From an uncultured Sphaerochaeta sp. (lineage in GTDB: Bacteria > Spirochaetota > Spirochaetia > Sphaerochaetales > Sphaerochaetaceae), in the NCBI RefSeq assembly GCF_963677075.1, contig NZ_OY781873.1, positions 558,001 to 622,000 on the forward strand: a stretch of DNA of 64,000 bases, read 5' to 3'. The notes under the pieces were generated by a model, which saw only the letters and a program-made list of their open reading frames with translations, was not told the DNA's origin and ran no database searches. This document shows positions 17,733 through 25,749 of this stretch, in pieces. The position numbers and the translations under genes are program-made. Each line of letters starts with the position of its first letter. Position 1 is the stretch's first letter.

Positions 17733-19136
17733 ATGAAACAATTCATGGACGAACACTTTCTATTACAAACAAAAACAGCCCAGAAGCTGTATCATGAGTA
17801 TGCAAAAGACCAAAATATCTTTGATTATCACTGCCATCTCAACCCGAAGGAAATAGCTGAGAACAAGAAGTTCTCGACTATCACTGATGCTTGGCTCGCA
17901 GGAGATCACTACAAGTGGCGCGCTATGCGCTCCAATGGGGTCCCAGAGGAACTGGTTACCGGGAAGGATGCAGACCCGTATGAGAAATTCCTGGCATGGG
18001 CAGGTACGATGGAAAACGCTTTGGGGAACCCTCTTTACCACTGGACCCATCTTGAGCTACAGCGGTATTTCGGCATCCATGAGGTGCTCAATACCAAGAA
18101 TGCAAAGGCAATCTATGAAGAGGCAAACCGACAGTTCAAGGAAAACGAGAACCTCTCGGTTACAGGAATCATGAAGCAGTTCAAGGTCTACGCAGTGGGA
18201 ACCACCGATGATCCTGCTGATGATTTGGCATACCATAAGCAAATTGCCTCACAAAAGGAAGTCCCCGCCAAAGTAATACCCTCCTTCCGTCCTGACAAGG
18301 CATTGAACATTGAGAAAGAGACATTCTGCGCCTATATGGAATCCTTGGAAACTGTTTCCGGGAAGTCCATCACCTTGGTCAATGATGTTGTTGAGATCTT
18401 GATCGATCGACTGGATTTCTTTGTAAGCATGGGTTGCAAGGCAAGCGACCATGCGCTGGTGACCGCTCCAGCTGTTTTCAAGAGTGAAAGGGAAGTCAAT
18501 GAAATCTTCGCGAAGAAAATGAATGGCAAGTGCCTGAACCATGAAGAGGTGGAGGCCTACAAGACCTTTGTTCTGACCCATCTTGCAAAGGCATATGCAA
18601 AGCGTGACATTGCCATGCAGTTACATTTTGCAGCCATCAGGGACAACAATGGCTTGATGTACAAGAAACTCGGACCTGATACCGGTTTCGATGCCTCCCA
18701 CGACAAGGATCTTGCTGAAGGACTGTCCGCTTTCCTGAACAATCTCTCTGCCACCGGTGAGGTACCCAAGACGATTCTCTATACACTCAACCCAAAGGAT
18801 TACTATACCTTAGCTACCTTGATGGGCTGTTATCAGGATGGGATTCCAGGAAAAATGCAGCTTGGTTCTGCCTGGTGGTTCGCTGACCACAAGGATGGTA
18901 TGGAAGAACAGATGAAGCTTTTGGGCAACGTTGGCCTGCTCCCCCGTTTCATCGGGATGCTTACCGACAGCCGATCCTTCCTTTCCTACTCCAGGCATGA
19001 GTATTTCAGGCGTATCCTGTGTAATATCCTGGGCACTTGGGCAGAAGAGGGAGAAGTTCCACACGACATGGAGATGCTGGGAAAGGTGGTTGAGAATATC
19101 TCCTTTGGTAATGCAAAAGCTTATTTCGAGGGTTGA
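17733..19136 (+). CDS. uxaC: Uronate isomerase (glucuronate/galacturonate isomerase)
   Basis: 467-aa enzyme of the amidohydrolase superfamily that converts D-galacturonate to D-tagaturonate and D-glucuronate to D-fructuronate, the first step of the pathway. The metal-binding motif FDYHCHLNP is at residues 28-36; other family motifs are HWTHLELQRYFGI near 95, TDDPADDLAYH near 165, AMQLHFAAIRDNN near 293 and the C-terminal TDSRSFLSYSRHEYFRRILC. AAGGAG lies about 6 nt before the ATG. It is third in the operon, and the regulator gene begins 4 bp after its stop. Confidence 0.95.
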   Translation: MKQFMDEHFLLQTKTAQKLYHEYAKDQNIFDYHCHLNPKEIAENKKFSTITDAWLAGDHYKWRAMRSNGVPEELVTGKDADPYEKFLAWAGTMENALGNPLYHWTHLELQRYFGIHEVLNTKNAKAIYEEANRQFKENENLSVTGIMKQFKVYAVGTTDDPADDLAYHKQIASQKEVPAKVIPSFRPDKALNIEKETFCAYMESLETVSGKSITLVNDVVEILIDRLDFFVSMGCKASDHALVTAPAVFKSEREVNEIFAKKMNGKCLNHEEVEAYKTFVLTHLAKAYAKRDIAMQLHFAAIRDNNGLMYKKLGPDTGFDASHDKDLAEGLSAFLNNLSATGEVPKTILYTLNPKDYYTLATLMGCYQDGIPGKMQLGSAWWFADHKDGMEEQMKLLGNVGLLPRFIGMLTDSRSFLSYSRHEYFRRILCNILGTWAEEGEVPHDMEMLGKVVENISFGNAKAYFEG

Positions 19137-19140
19137 TACC

Positions 19141-19929
19141 ATGGGAAAGAAGACCAATCCAGCAGGAGAAAAACAACAAACCAGCGGAGTTATTAGAACC
19201 ATTGTCATCCTGGAGACATTGTCCAAGCATCAGAGCATCAATCTGGAACAACTCTCCAAGGAGACGGGTTTGCCAAAAGCAACCCTGCTTAGGTTTCTTT
19301 CCACCTTGGTCAACCTTGGTTATGTCTATCGGGATAACACAGACCTCTACAGCCTAACACTGAAGATGTTCTCTGTGGGATCCCGTGGACTTGAGCATAT
19401 TGATCTGATTCATGTAGCCAATCCTGTCGCACAAGAGCTCTGTGATGAACTGGGTGAGACGGTGCATATGGGAGTACTGGAGGAGGACAAAGCTGTCTAT
19501 GTCCTGAAGAAGGAGTCCTCCTTCACCATCAGAATGTACTCAAGGGTGGGAAAAGCAATTCCCCTGTACTGTACAGCTATTGGGAAGGTTCTGCTCAGCG
19601 ATATGCCTCAAGACACCCTTGATGAATACCTCTCCTCTGTGAAGATGAAACCATTCACCCCAAACACCATTACCGATGTTGGGTTATTGAAACAGGAATT
19701 GCAACAAATCCGCGATCGAGGCTGGGCAAGCGATAATGAAGAACATGAAATGGGCACGCTCTGCATTGGCTCCCCAATCAAGGACTACACAGGAAAGGTC
19801 GTTGCCGCGATGAGTGTCTCCTGGCCTCTTTTTCGCTTCAATCCGGAAGAACAAGAACACATCACCAAGTCAATACTGGCTGCATGTACAAACCTCTCTC
19901 ACCTTCTAGGCTGGGAAGAGGCCAAGTAA
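19141..19929 (+). CDS. IclR/KdgR-like transcriptional regulator
   Basis: 262-aa IclR-family regulator. The N-terminal winged helix spans about 20-75 (SINLEQLSKETGLPKATLLRFL), followed by the ligand-binding IclR domain (TVHMGVLEEDKAVYVLKKES near 110, CTAIGKVLLSDM near 145, EHEMGTLCIGSPI near 200). I start at ATG 19141, 4 bp after uxaC; a longer frame from 18931 only reflects overlap with uxaC. Its place at the end of the uxa operon suggests it answers to a uronate intermediate such as KDG, like enterobacterial KdgR. The palindrome at 25704-25718 upstream of the aldolase gene is a candidate target. Confidence 0.9.
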   Translation: MGKKTNPAGEKQQTSGVIRTIVILETLSKHQSINLEQLSKETGLPKATLLRFLSTLVNLGYVYRDNTDLYSLTLKMFSVGSRGLEHIDLIHVANPVAQELCDELGETVHMGVLEEDKAVYVLKKESSFTIRMYSRVGKAIPLYCTAIGKVLLSDMPQDTLDEYLSSVKMKPFTPNTITDVGLLKQELQQIRDRGWASDNEEHEMGTLCIGSPIKDYTGKVVAAMSVSWPLFRFNPEEQEHITKSILAACTNLSHLLGWEEAK

Positions 19930-19940
19930 AGCAGGAAGAA

Positions 19941-19972
19941 ATCCCCGGGAATGCAATCCGGGGATGTTTTTT
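19941..19972 (+). terminator. Terminator of the uxa operon
   Basis: Stem ATCCCCGG (19941-19948) and CCGGGGAT (19958-19965), 9-nt loop, then six T (19967-19972). It lies 12 bp after the IclR stop. Confidence 0.9.
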
Positions 19973-20011
19973 CCCCTCCTATGAGCTATCATGTGAAAAA
20001 GGAGTCAACTC

Positions 20012-20986
20012 ATGCAATACATTAGATGGGGTATTATCGGTTGCGGCAATGTAACTGAAGTGAAAAGCGGCCCTGGATTCCAGAAAGCAGAGGGAGCTTC
20101 ACTTGTAGCTGTCATGAGGCGAAATGCAGAGAAGGCAGCAGATTATGCAAGGCGCCATGGAGTGGAGACCTGGTACGATGACGCACTCAAGCTCATTGAA
20201 GATCCACAGGTGGATGCAATCTACATTGCAACCCATCCAGACTCCCACCACTACTACACGCTCCTCGCTGCCGCAAAGGGAAAACCAGTCTACTGTGAAA
20301 AACCACTGGGGGTTTCCTATGCGCAAAGCAAGGAGATGGTGGAGTATTGCAAGCAACACTCCATTCCCTTTTTTAGTGCTTACTATCGTAGAGCACTCCC
20401 AAAATACCTTATGATCAAAGAGATGATCGATAGTGGAAAACTTGGAGAGATCAGGGCAGTCCATGTGGAGTTGCTGCAATCCATCAAACCAGAAGATACC
20501 GTGGACAAGGGGAGATGGAGAGTACAACCAGAGAAGAGCGGGGGCGGATTGTTGCTCGATGTTGGCTCACACTCCCTTGATCTAATTGACTTCTATTTTG
20601 GCCCCATTGTCGAGGCAACAGGGGAAGGTCGAAACCAGAGCCAAACGTATGGAGCTGATGATATTGTCCATGGTAGTTTCAGAACAGAGAGTGGTGTCTG
20701 TGGTACGGGACTTTGGTGTTTCAACACCTGCAAGGATGAGGATACCACCACTATCTTCGGTAGTAAGGGCATACTCTCCTACTCTGTACTGGATATCGGA
20801 AAACCGATAACGCTTGAGACAGAGAATGGGAGAGAGATCATTGACGTTCCCGAACCTCCAGAACATGTAGCACAGCCCCTTATCCAAACAGTTACCGATG
20901 AATTGTTGGGCAAAGGTCACTGCCCTAGTACAGGAGAGAGTGGTATGCGTACTGACTGGGTAATGGAACGGTTGCAAGGGAAATAG
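20012..20986 (+). CDS. Gfo/Idh/MocA family oxidoreductase
   Basis: 324-aa NAD(P)-dependent sugar (or sugar-derivative) dehydrogenase. N-terminal Rossmann motif GIIGCGNVTEVKSGPGF at 8-24, then the conserved YCEKPLGVSYAQS around residue 94 (EKP motif with catalytic Lys) and the C-terminal alpha/beta domain with GGGLLLDVGSHSLDLIDF near 178, whose Asp and His are part of the usual active site. AAGGAG lies 7 nt before the ATG. It is followed 8 bp later by a cupin gene; substrate unknown. Confidence 0.9.
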   Translation: MQYIRWGIIGCGNVTEVKSGPGFQKAEGASLVAVMRRNAEKAADYARRHGVETWYDDALKLIEDPQVDAIYIATHPDSHHYYTLLAAAKGKPVYCEKPLGVSYAQSKEMVEYCKQHSIPFFSAYYRRALPKYLMIKEMIDSGKLGEIRAVHVELLQSIKPEDTVDKGRWRVQPEKSGGGLLLDVGSHSLDLIDFYFGPIVEATGEGRNQSQTYGADDIVHGSFRTESGVCGTGLWCFNTCKDEDTTTIFGSKGILSYSVLDIGKPITLETENGREIIDVPEPPEHVAQPLIQTVTDELLGKGHCPSTGESGMRTDWVMERLQGK

Positions 20987-20994
20987 GAGAGCGT

Positions 20995-21330
20995 ATGTTC
21001 GTATCACATCGCGATGAAATTGAAAAAAAGCATATAGCAGATAAAGTCATCAAGCAGGTCCTCATTGGCCCTGAACAAGGGTGGGAAGACTATGTAATGC
21101 GCATGTTCACCTTGGAGAAGGAAGGAAAGGCTCCTCACCACTCCCATCCCTGGCAACATGTCATTTATGCAGTGGAAGGGAGAGGGAATCTCTTCATGGA
21201 TGGAAAGGACTATCCACTGGAACGTGGATCGGTTGCCTATGTGCCGGATGGAATCGACCATCAGATTTCCAATGCAGGAGAGGAGCAATTCGTGTTCATC
21301 TGTATCGTCCCCAAGCGAGGAGACGCCTGA
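20995..21330 (+). CDS. Cupin domain protein
   Basis: 111-aa single-domain cupin. The two metal-binding motifs are visible: HHSHPWQHVIYAVEGRG (about 45-61, two His and a Glu) and YVPDGIDHQISN (about 81-92). Small cupins like this often act as sugar or keto-acid isomerases, epimerases or binding proteins. AGGAG is about 5 nt upstream and the preceding oxidoreductase ends 8 bp before, so the two probably act on the same compound. No exact function can be given. Confidence 0.85.
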   Translation: MFVSHRDEIEKKHIADKVIKQVLIGPEQGWEDYVMRMFTLEKEGKAPHHSHPWQHVIYAVEGRGNLFMDGKDYPLERGSVAYVPDGIDHQISNAGEEQFVFICIVPKRGDA

Positions 21331-21334
21331 TTAC

Positions 21335-22444
21335 CTACTCCTCATGATGATGGTGATGATGATGTTCATGATTGCAACCATGATGATCATGATCATGGTC
21401 ATGAGGAATCTCATAGAGTTCCCTGAACATATCCTGAATCAGGCTATCCATCTCTTCCTTTTGGTTCCCACTGACAACCATGATACCAATCTGCTTGCCT
21501 AATTCTGAAAGCAGCGGAAGGGTTCTCTTGCCGTAACAGTGGATTGCCTGCGGCTTTCCTTCCTTCTCAAACAGTTCGAGCAGACGACTGATGATTTTCC
21601 CATGTTCCTGTTCATAATCCTCAACCAGGAAGACATCAAGCACTTGATGAGATTGCGGGTCATAGGCAAGGCTATAGAAGGGATACACAGGTCTCTCACC
21701 TTTACCGGGGAGCATTGGCTCGACCATCATGCCGATTGCCAGTGCCATGATCTTGCCTGGTTTTGCCTTCATCCTCTTGTATTGCAGTTGACGGTCCTCA
21801 TTGGTGAAAAAAGCCTGGGGATAGTAGAATCCATAGGCTTCATCCTGCAATACACGTACACTGACTGAAAAGCTATCACCTTTCTTCTCAAGCGTGGGAA
21901 TGTACTCCTTCTTGTCTGTCTCTTCCAACTGAAGATAGTCAAGCCAGAAAGAAAACGTGTTGGTCTTCTTGGTTTTCTTATAGGATGCAAAATACTCCTT
22001 GGCAAACAGCAAGCCACGAAGGATAAGGATCAAATCCGCTTCTTCCTTATCGCTGATGTACCAGGGGACCTTGTATTGCTCCTTGATCCTGAACTGTGGA
22101 TAGGCATCTTCGCTGAAAGGTACACCACTCTCTTTAACTGCCTTGAGGTCGCTCTCTTCCAGATTCTCTTTCGCTGTTCGCATGATGCCAAGCAAACACT
22201 CCTGGGCCTCTTGGAGATCCACGTTTTCCATCTCTGAGACACCCTCATCCTGCAGGGAGAGAGCAAGGTAGCCAGTGAGCCCCTTTTCCCCCCGATAGGC
22301 TGCAAACGCTGAATCTACAACCGATACATAATACGGTATCTGTTCTTCAGAAAGGATACAGATTAGGTCGTTTTCAGAAAAAACTGAATCAATTGAAGCA
22401 TCTTGATAGGCCTTGGCCAGTTCATACAGGGTTTTGTGTTTCAT
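21335..22444 (-). CDS. Uncharacterised protein with His-rich C-terminal tail
   Basis: 369-aa protein that I do not firmly recognise (it recalls DUF6930/DUF7309-type proteins). It has no signal peptide or membrane segment. The N-terminal half is acidic and helical; the C-terminal half contains a compact alpha/beta-like region (PVYPFYSLAYDPQSHQVL, IHCYGKRTLPLLSELG). The last 23 residues carry 13 His and one Cys with Asp/Glu, suggesting nickel, zinc or cobalt binding. I use ATG 22444; the longer frame begins with TTG at 22459 and overlaps the -10 box. The stop lies 4 bp from the convergent cupin gene. Confidence 0.7.
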   Translation of the reverse strand: MKHKTLYELAKAYQDASIDSVFSENDLICILSEEQIPYYVSVVDSAFAAYRGEKGLTGYLALSLQDEGVSEMENVDLQEAQECLLGIMRTAKENLEESDLKAVKESGVPFSEDAYPQFRIKEQYKVPWYISDKEEADLILILRGLLFAKEYFASYKKTKKTNTFSFWLDYLQLEETDKKEYIPTLEKKGDSFSVSVRVLQDEAYGFYYPQAFFTNEDRQLQYKRMKAKPGKIMALAIGMMVEPMLPGKGERPVYPFYSLAYDPQSHQVLDVFLVEDYEQEHGKIISRLLELFEKEGKPQAIHCYGKRTLPLLSELGKQIGIMVVSGNQKEEMDSLIQDMFRELYEIPHDHDHDHHGCNHEHHHHHHHEE

Positions 22445-22450
22445 GGTTGC

Positions 22451-22479
22451 ACTATACAAAATTCGTGGTAGTTATCCAA
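22451..22479 (-). promoter_or_regulatory. Promoter giving a leaderless mRNA for the His-tail protein
   Basis: Minus strand TTGGAT (22479-22474), 17-bp spacer, TATAGT (22456-22451), then six bases and the ATG at 22444. The expected start site coincides with the ATG, and no ribosome site is present. Confidence 0.6.
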
Positions 22480-22496
22480 TGACTACAGCGCCGCTC

Positions 22497-22525
22497 TTGT
22501 TCTCTTGATTCCTACACGCTACATT
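22497..22525 (+). promoter_or_regulatory. Promoter of the acyltransferase gene
   Basis: TTGTTC (22497-22502), 17-bp spacer, TACATT (22520-22525). Gives a leader of roughly 13 nt, which includes an AAGGAAG ribosome site before the ATG at 22545. Confidence 0.5.
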
Positions 22526-22544
22526 GTGACAAAGGAAGACGGTA

Positions 22545-23864
22545 ATGACGGGATTTGAGAAACTACAACAAGCAAAGCGTTTTGATATGCAGAAAAAGCC
22601 CATCAGACAACGCCACTATCTAAGACCTGTAACGTGGCTACTCAGCTACCCTGCAGTATGGAAACATAAGCTGAAAATCAATCGTACCAGAATGGAAGGC
22701 GTCAAACCTCCCTTTCTCTTGCTCTGCACACATATGGCATTCATTGATTTCAAGGTGACCACCGCTGCCCTCTTCCCTCACAGAGCAAACTATGTCGTGG
22801 CAATCGATGGGTTTCTTAAACGAGAGTGGTTGCTGAGAAATGCAGGGGGAATTTGCAAACGCAAGTTTACCAATGACCTACAGCTGGTCAGACATATCAG
22901 AGAGGTATTGACCGTCAACAAGGATATCCTGGCTCTCTACCCGGAAGCTCGATATTCACTGGTGGGTACGACTGCCATACTCCCTGACTCCCTCGGCAAG
23001 ATGGCCAAGCTGTTGGGGGTTCCTGTGGTGATGCTGAATATGCATGGACACTACCTGAATAGCCCTCTTTGGAACCTGAAAAGTCGAGGGAACCGAATTG
23101 AAGCCGATCTTTCACTGCTTTTTACAGCTGAAGAGTTAAAACAAGCCAAGACCAGTGAAGTAAACAAGGTTATACGAAAGGCCTTCGAATATGATGAGTA
23201 TGCGTGGCAGAAAGAGAACAAGATAAGAATAGCGTATCCCAAGCGGGCAGAGGGTTTACATAAACCCTTGTATCAATGTCCTCACTGCCTTCGTGAGTAC
23301 AAGATGTATAGCAAAGGCACAATCCTAGGATGTGAGGCCTGCCACAAACAGTGGGAAATGAGCGAGTATGGTGAGTTGAAAGCTGTAAGGAAAGCTGATG
23401 ACGAACATACACTTACCACAGAGTTCTCCCATATTCCCGATTGGTATGAATGGGAACGGGAACAGGTTCGTCAAGAAATAGAGCATGGTACTTACCATTT
23501 TGAAACCATGGCACGGGTGGAGGCTCTTCCCAATGCAAAAGGATACATTCCCTTAGGGAAAGCAAAACTGACTCACTCCATGGATGGATTTACCCTGGAA
23601 GGAGAATTTGACCACAACGCATTCTTCTTGTCAAAACCTTCGCTGAGCATGTATGCCTGCCATATTGAGTATGAATATTTCGACAAAGGGGACTGTGTGG
23701 ACCTATCCACCCTGGAAGATACCTACTACATCTACCCAGAGGGAACAGAATTCTCGGTTACCAAGCTCTCCTTGGCAACCGAGGAATTGTTCATCCATCA
23801 CAGGAGTGCAGAAGCTGATCAGCGTCGTGAAAGGATTCTGGAAAGTTCAGCGTCGCTGATATAG
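22545..23864 (+). CDS. PlsC-like acyltransferase with zinc ribbon
   Basis: 439-aa protein. Residues about 30-225 resemble 1-acyl-glycerol-3-phosphate acyltransferases: HMAFID (H-x4-D catalytic motif, about residue 63) and YPEARYS near 130, the counterpart of the PEGTRS motif. Residues about 245-275 form a C4 zinc ribbon (CPHC, then CEAC). The last 150 residues are an unrecognised beta-rich domain. This three-part layout is longer than ordinary PlsC (about 240 aa). It is likely an inner-membrane-associated phospholipid or glycolipid acyltransferase; acceptor unknown. Its 3' end overlaps the convergent DUF2202 gene by 46 bp. Confidence 0.75.
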   Translation: MTGFEKLQQAKRFDMQKKPIRQRHYLRPVTWLLSYPAVWKHKLKINRTRMEGVKPPFLLLCTHMAFIDFKVTTAALFPHRANYVVAIDGFLKREWLLRNAGGICKRKFTNDLQLVRHIREVLTVNKDILALYPEARYSLVGTTAILPDSLGKMAKLLGVPVVMLNMHGHYLNSPLWNLKSRGNRIEADLSLLFTAEELKQAKTSEVNKVIRKAFEYDEYAWQKENKIRIAYPKRAEGLHKPLYQCPHCLREYKMYSKGTILGCEACHKQWEMSEYGELKAVRKADDEHTLTTEFSHIPDWYEWEREQVRQEIEHGTYHFETMARVEALPNAKGYIPLGKAKLTHSMDGFTLEGEFDHNAFFLSKPSLSMYACHIEYEYFDKGDCVDLSTLEDTYYIYPEGTEFSVTKLSLATEELFIHHRSAEADQRRERILESSASLI

Positions 23865-24430
23865 CGGGCTGTATATTCCAGACCATATCTATCCAGCTGC
23901 CTTACAAATGCACGCATGTGGCTCTCTGAACCTCTGAGTAGATTGTTGTATACCCAGATTTCCACTTCATCCTCACTTGCCTCAATGAATCGTTGCAAGT
24001 CATAGATATCAAGATCCTCTATGATGGCTCCAACCAGGAAAGCTTCTTCGATGGATGTGCTCCCTTGCGCGACCAGACTCTCATAGAGTTCGGCAATTTC
24101 GGTGTTGTGAAAGACCCCGATCACTAAGGTACTGGCAGGATTGGCTATCTCCTTATCATTCATGATCGCAGAAACTGCATCCATGTGCTGTTGTTCTGCA
24201 TTTGCAATGTTGAGAAATACACGACTTCCCCACATATCATAGAGAGCAAGGTAGACATCCCTGGCAAGCTTCTCTTCTTCTGCCATATAGAGCAATCCTT
24301 CAGACCCGGTAGTTTCTACCATTTCCTCAGTCTGGGAAAGTTCAGCCTGCTGTTCGCTTATGGGTTGTGCAGAGAGGGTAGCACTCATTGCTACCACGAA
24401 GATTACGGAAAGTATCGTTGTTTTACGCAT
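23819..24430 (-). CDS. DUF2202 ferritin-like secreted protein
   Basis: 203-aa protein with a signal peptide (MRKTTILSVIFVVAMSATLSA, cut near AQP) and a DUF2202 domain: EEEKLARDVYLALYDMWG near 51, NAEQQHMDAV near 77, DIYDLQRFIE near 140 and GSESHMRAFVRQL near 167. The E-x6-Y pattern and E-x2-H pairs resemble a four-helix ferritin-like metal site. Function is unknown; it is expected in the periplasm. The stop is inside the end of the convergent acyltransferase gene. Confidence 0.85.
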   Translation of the reverse strand: MRKTTILSVIFVVAMSATLSAQPISEQQAELSQTEEMVETTGSEGLLYMAEEEKLARDVYLALYDMWGSRVFLNIANAEQQHMDAVSAIMNDKEIANPASTLVIGVFHNTEIAELYESLVAQGSTSIEEAFLVGAIIEDLDIYDLQRFIEASEDEVEIWVYNNLLRGSESHMRAFVRQLDRYGLEYTARYISDAELSRILSRR

Positions 24431-24510
24431 TTTATTGACTCCTTTGTTTGTCGTTGAGCCAAGTATAGGGATGTACTATCTACTCCATAAGGAAACAAGG
24501 TAAAGGTTTG

Positions 24511-24547
24511 GTAAAGAGAGAGGAGCAAACTTCGAAAAGCTTGCTCC
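24511..24547 (-). terminator. Probable terminator of kdgK
   Basis: Minus strand stem GGAGCAAGCTT (24547-24537), TTCG loop, AAGTTTGCTCC (24532-24522), with one G-T pair, followed by a weak T-rich tract (TCTCTCTTT). Confidence 0.6.
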
Positions 24548-24573
24548 CCCTGATTCTTTTGGTCCGAAAGTGG

Positions 24574-25611
24574 TTATCGCTGAACGCGACCGCTTCCATC
24601 TCCCTTGCACAGTGCCTCAACCTCTGCTTTGGTGCTTAGATTGAAGTCTCCGCCTATGGAGTGTTTCAAGGCTGACGCTGCCACTGCAAAGTTGATGACA
24701 TACTGTTCATCATCCCCATACTCACTGAGTGCGAAGATCAGACCAGCAGAGAAGGAGTCTCCACCACCGACACGGTCAATGATATCCGTGATCTCATAGT
24801 GCTTGGAGAGGTAGAAACCACTCTTGCCGCTGAGTGCTGCACTCCACCCATTGTGGTCGGCACTCTTGCTCTCCCTGAGGGTAACAGCAACCACCGTGAC
24901 ATTGGGGAACTGACGCTTCACCTCTTCGGTAAGATCCTTGTAGACATCAGTGTCCAACTCACCACTGGTAACATCAACCTTGGCCTCAATACCCAGACAC
25001 TTCTGGATATCTTCCTCATTTGCAATGATTACATCAGCAAATTTGACCAATTCCCTCATTACCTCAGGTGCTTTCTTCCCATAGTTCCAGAGTTTCTTGC
25101 GATAGTTCAAATCGATGGATACGGTAGCCCCAGCTTCCTTGGCGGCCTTCATTGCTGCAAGACTACTGTCTGCTGCATCCTGGCTGATAGCTGGTGTGAT
25201 GCCGGTAATATGGAACCATTGTGCATCAGCAAGTACTGATTTGAAATCAAAATCAGAAGGTTTACTAAGCGCAATGGAACTCTCTGCACGATCATATACG
25301 ACGCTACTGGGTCTCTGGTTTGCTCCAGTTTCCAGGAAGTAGATACCGACACGGCCATTCTTGGTCATGGTAATTCCTGATGTATCAACACCATACTTAC
25401 GAACCTCACGTACTGCAGCCTCTCCAATGGCATTGGCAGGAAGTGCGGTCACAAACCGTGATTCCTTTCCAAGCAATGAGAGAGAGACGGCAACATTGGC
25501 CTCTCCTCCACCAAAGGTGGCTTCCAAAGCAGGTGATTGGAAGAACCGCTCATGCCCTGGGGACTTGAGTCTCAACATGATCTCGCCAAATGTTACAAAT
25601 GTATTTCCCAT
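24574..25611 (-). CDS. kdgK: 2-dehydro-3-deoxygluconokinase (KDG kinase)
   Basis: 345-aa PfkB-family sugar kinase that phosphorylates KDG to KDPG with ATP. Motifs: FGEIMLRLKSPG at the start, GGGEANVAVSLSLLG near 35 (PfkB signature 1), and DRVGGGDSFSAGLIFAL near 285 (signature 2; Asp of GGGD is the catalytic base). Length and the FGEIM-type N-terminus fit KdgK rather than fructokinase. Start at ATG 25611 with GGAGGAG 7 nt upstream; the in-frame ATG at 25626 overlaps this ribosome site. It is divergent from the KDPG aldolase gene, the next enzyme in the pathway. Confidence 0.92.
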   Translation of the reverse strand: MGNTFVTFGEIMLRLKSPGHERFFQSPALEATFGGGEANVAVSLSLLGKESRFVTALPANAIGEAAVREVRKYGVDTSGITMTKNGRVGIYFLETGANQRPSSVVYDRAESSIALSKPSDFDFKSVLADAQWFHITGITPAISQDAADSSLAAMKAAKEAGATVSIDLNYRKKLWNYGKKAPEVMRELVKFADVIIANEEDIQKCLGIEAKVDVTSGELDTDVYKDLTEEVKRQFPNVTVVAVTLRESKSADHNGWSAALSGKSGFYLSKHYEITDIIDRVGGGDSFSAGLIFALSEYGDDEQYVINFAVAASALKHSIGGDFNLSTKAEVEALCKGDGSGRVQR

Positions 25612-25654
25612 AGAAGTCTCCTCCATATTTTTATACAGGAACAGTAATATCCTC

Positions 25655-25683
25655 TTGATATTTCAAATCATAGAAGGTATGCT
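25655..25683 (+). promoter_or_regulatory. Candidate promoter of the KDPG aldolase gene
   Basis: TTGATA (25655-25660), 17-bp spacer, TATGCT (25678-25683). The start would fall near 25690, just upstream of the palindrome at 25704-25718, a good position for repression. Confidence 0.45.
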
Positions 25684-25703
25684 TGAGTCTGTCAATGATA
25701 TTT

Positions 25704-25718
25704 TGAAACATCGTTTCA
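25704..25718 (+). promoter_or_regulatory. KdgR/IclR-like operator palindrome
   Basis: TGAAAC-ATC-GTTTCA, a perfect 6-bp palindrome around three bases. It closely resembles KdgR boxes of enterobacteria (GAAA-C/T... G/A-TTTC). It lies in the kdgK-aldolase intergenic region, and an IclR regulator is encoded with uxaBAC at 19141-19929. I did not find a second equally good copy before uxaB. Confidence 0.6.
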
Positions 25719-25749
25719 TATTTGGAATATCCAAGAAGGAGCAACGCAT

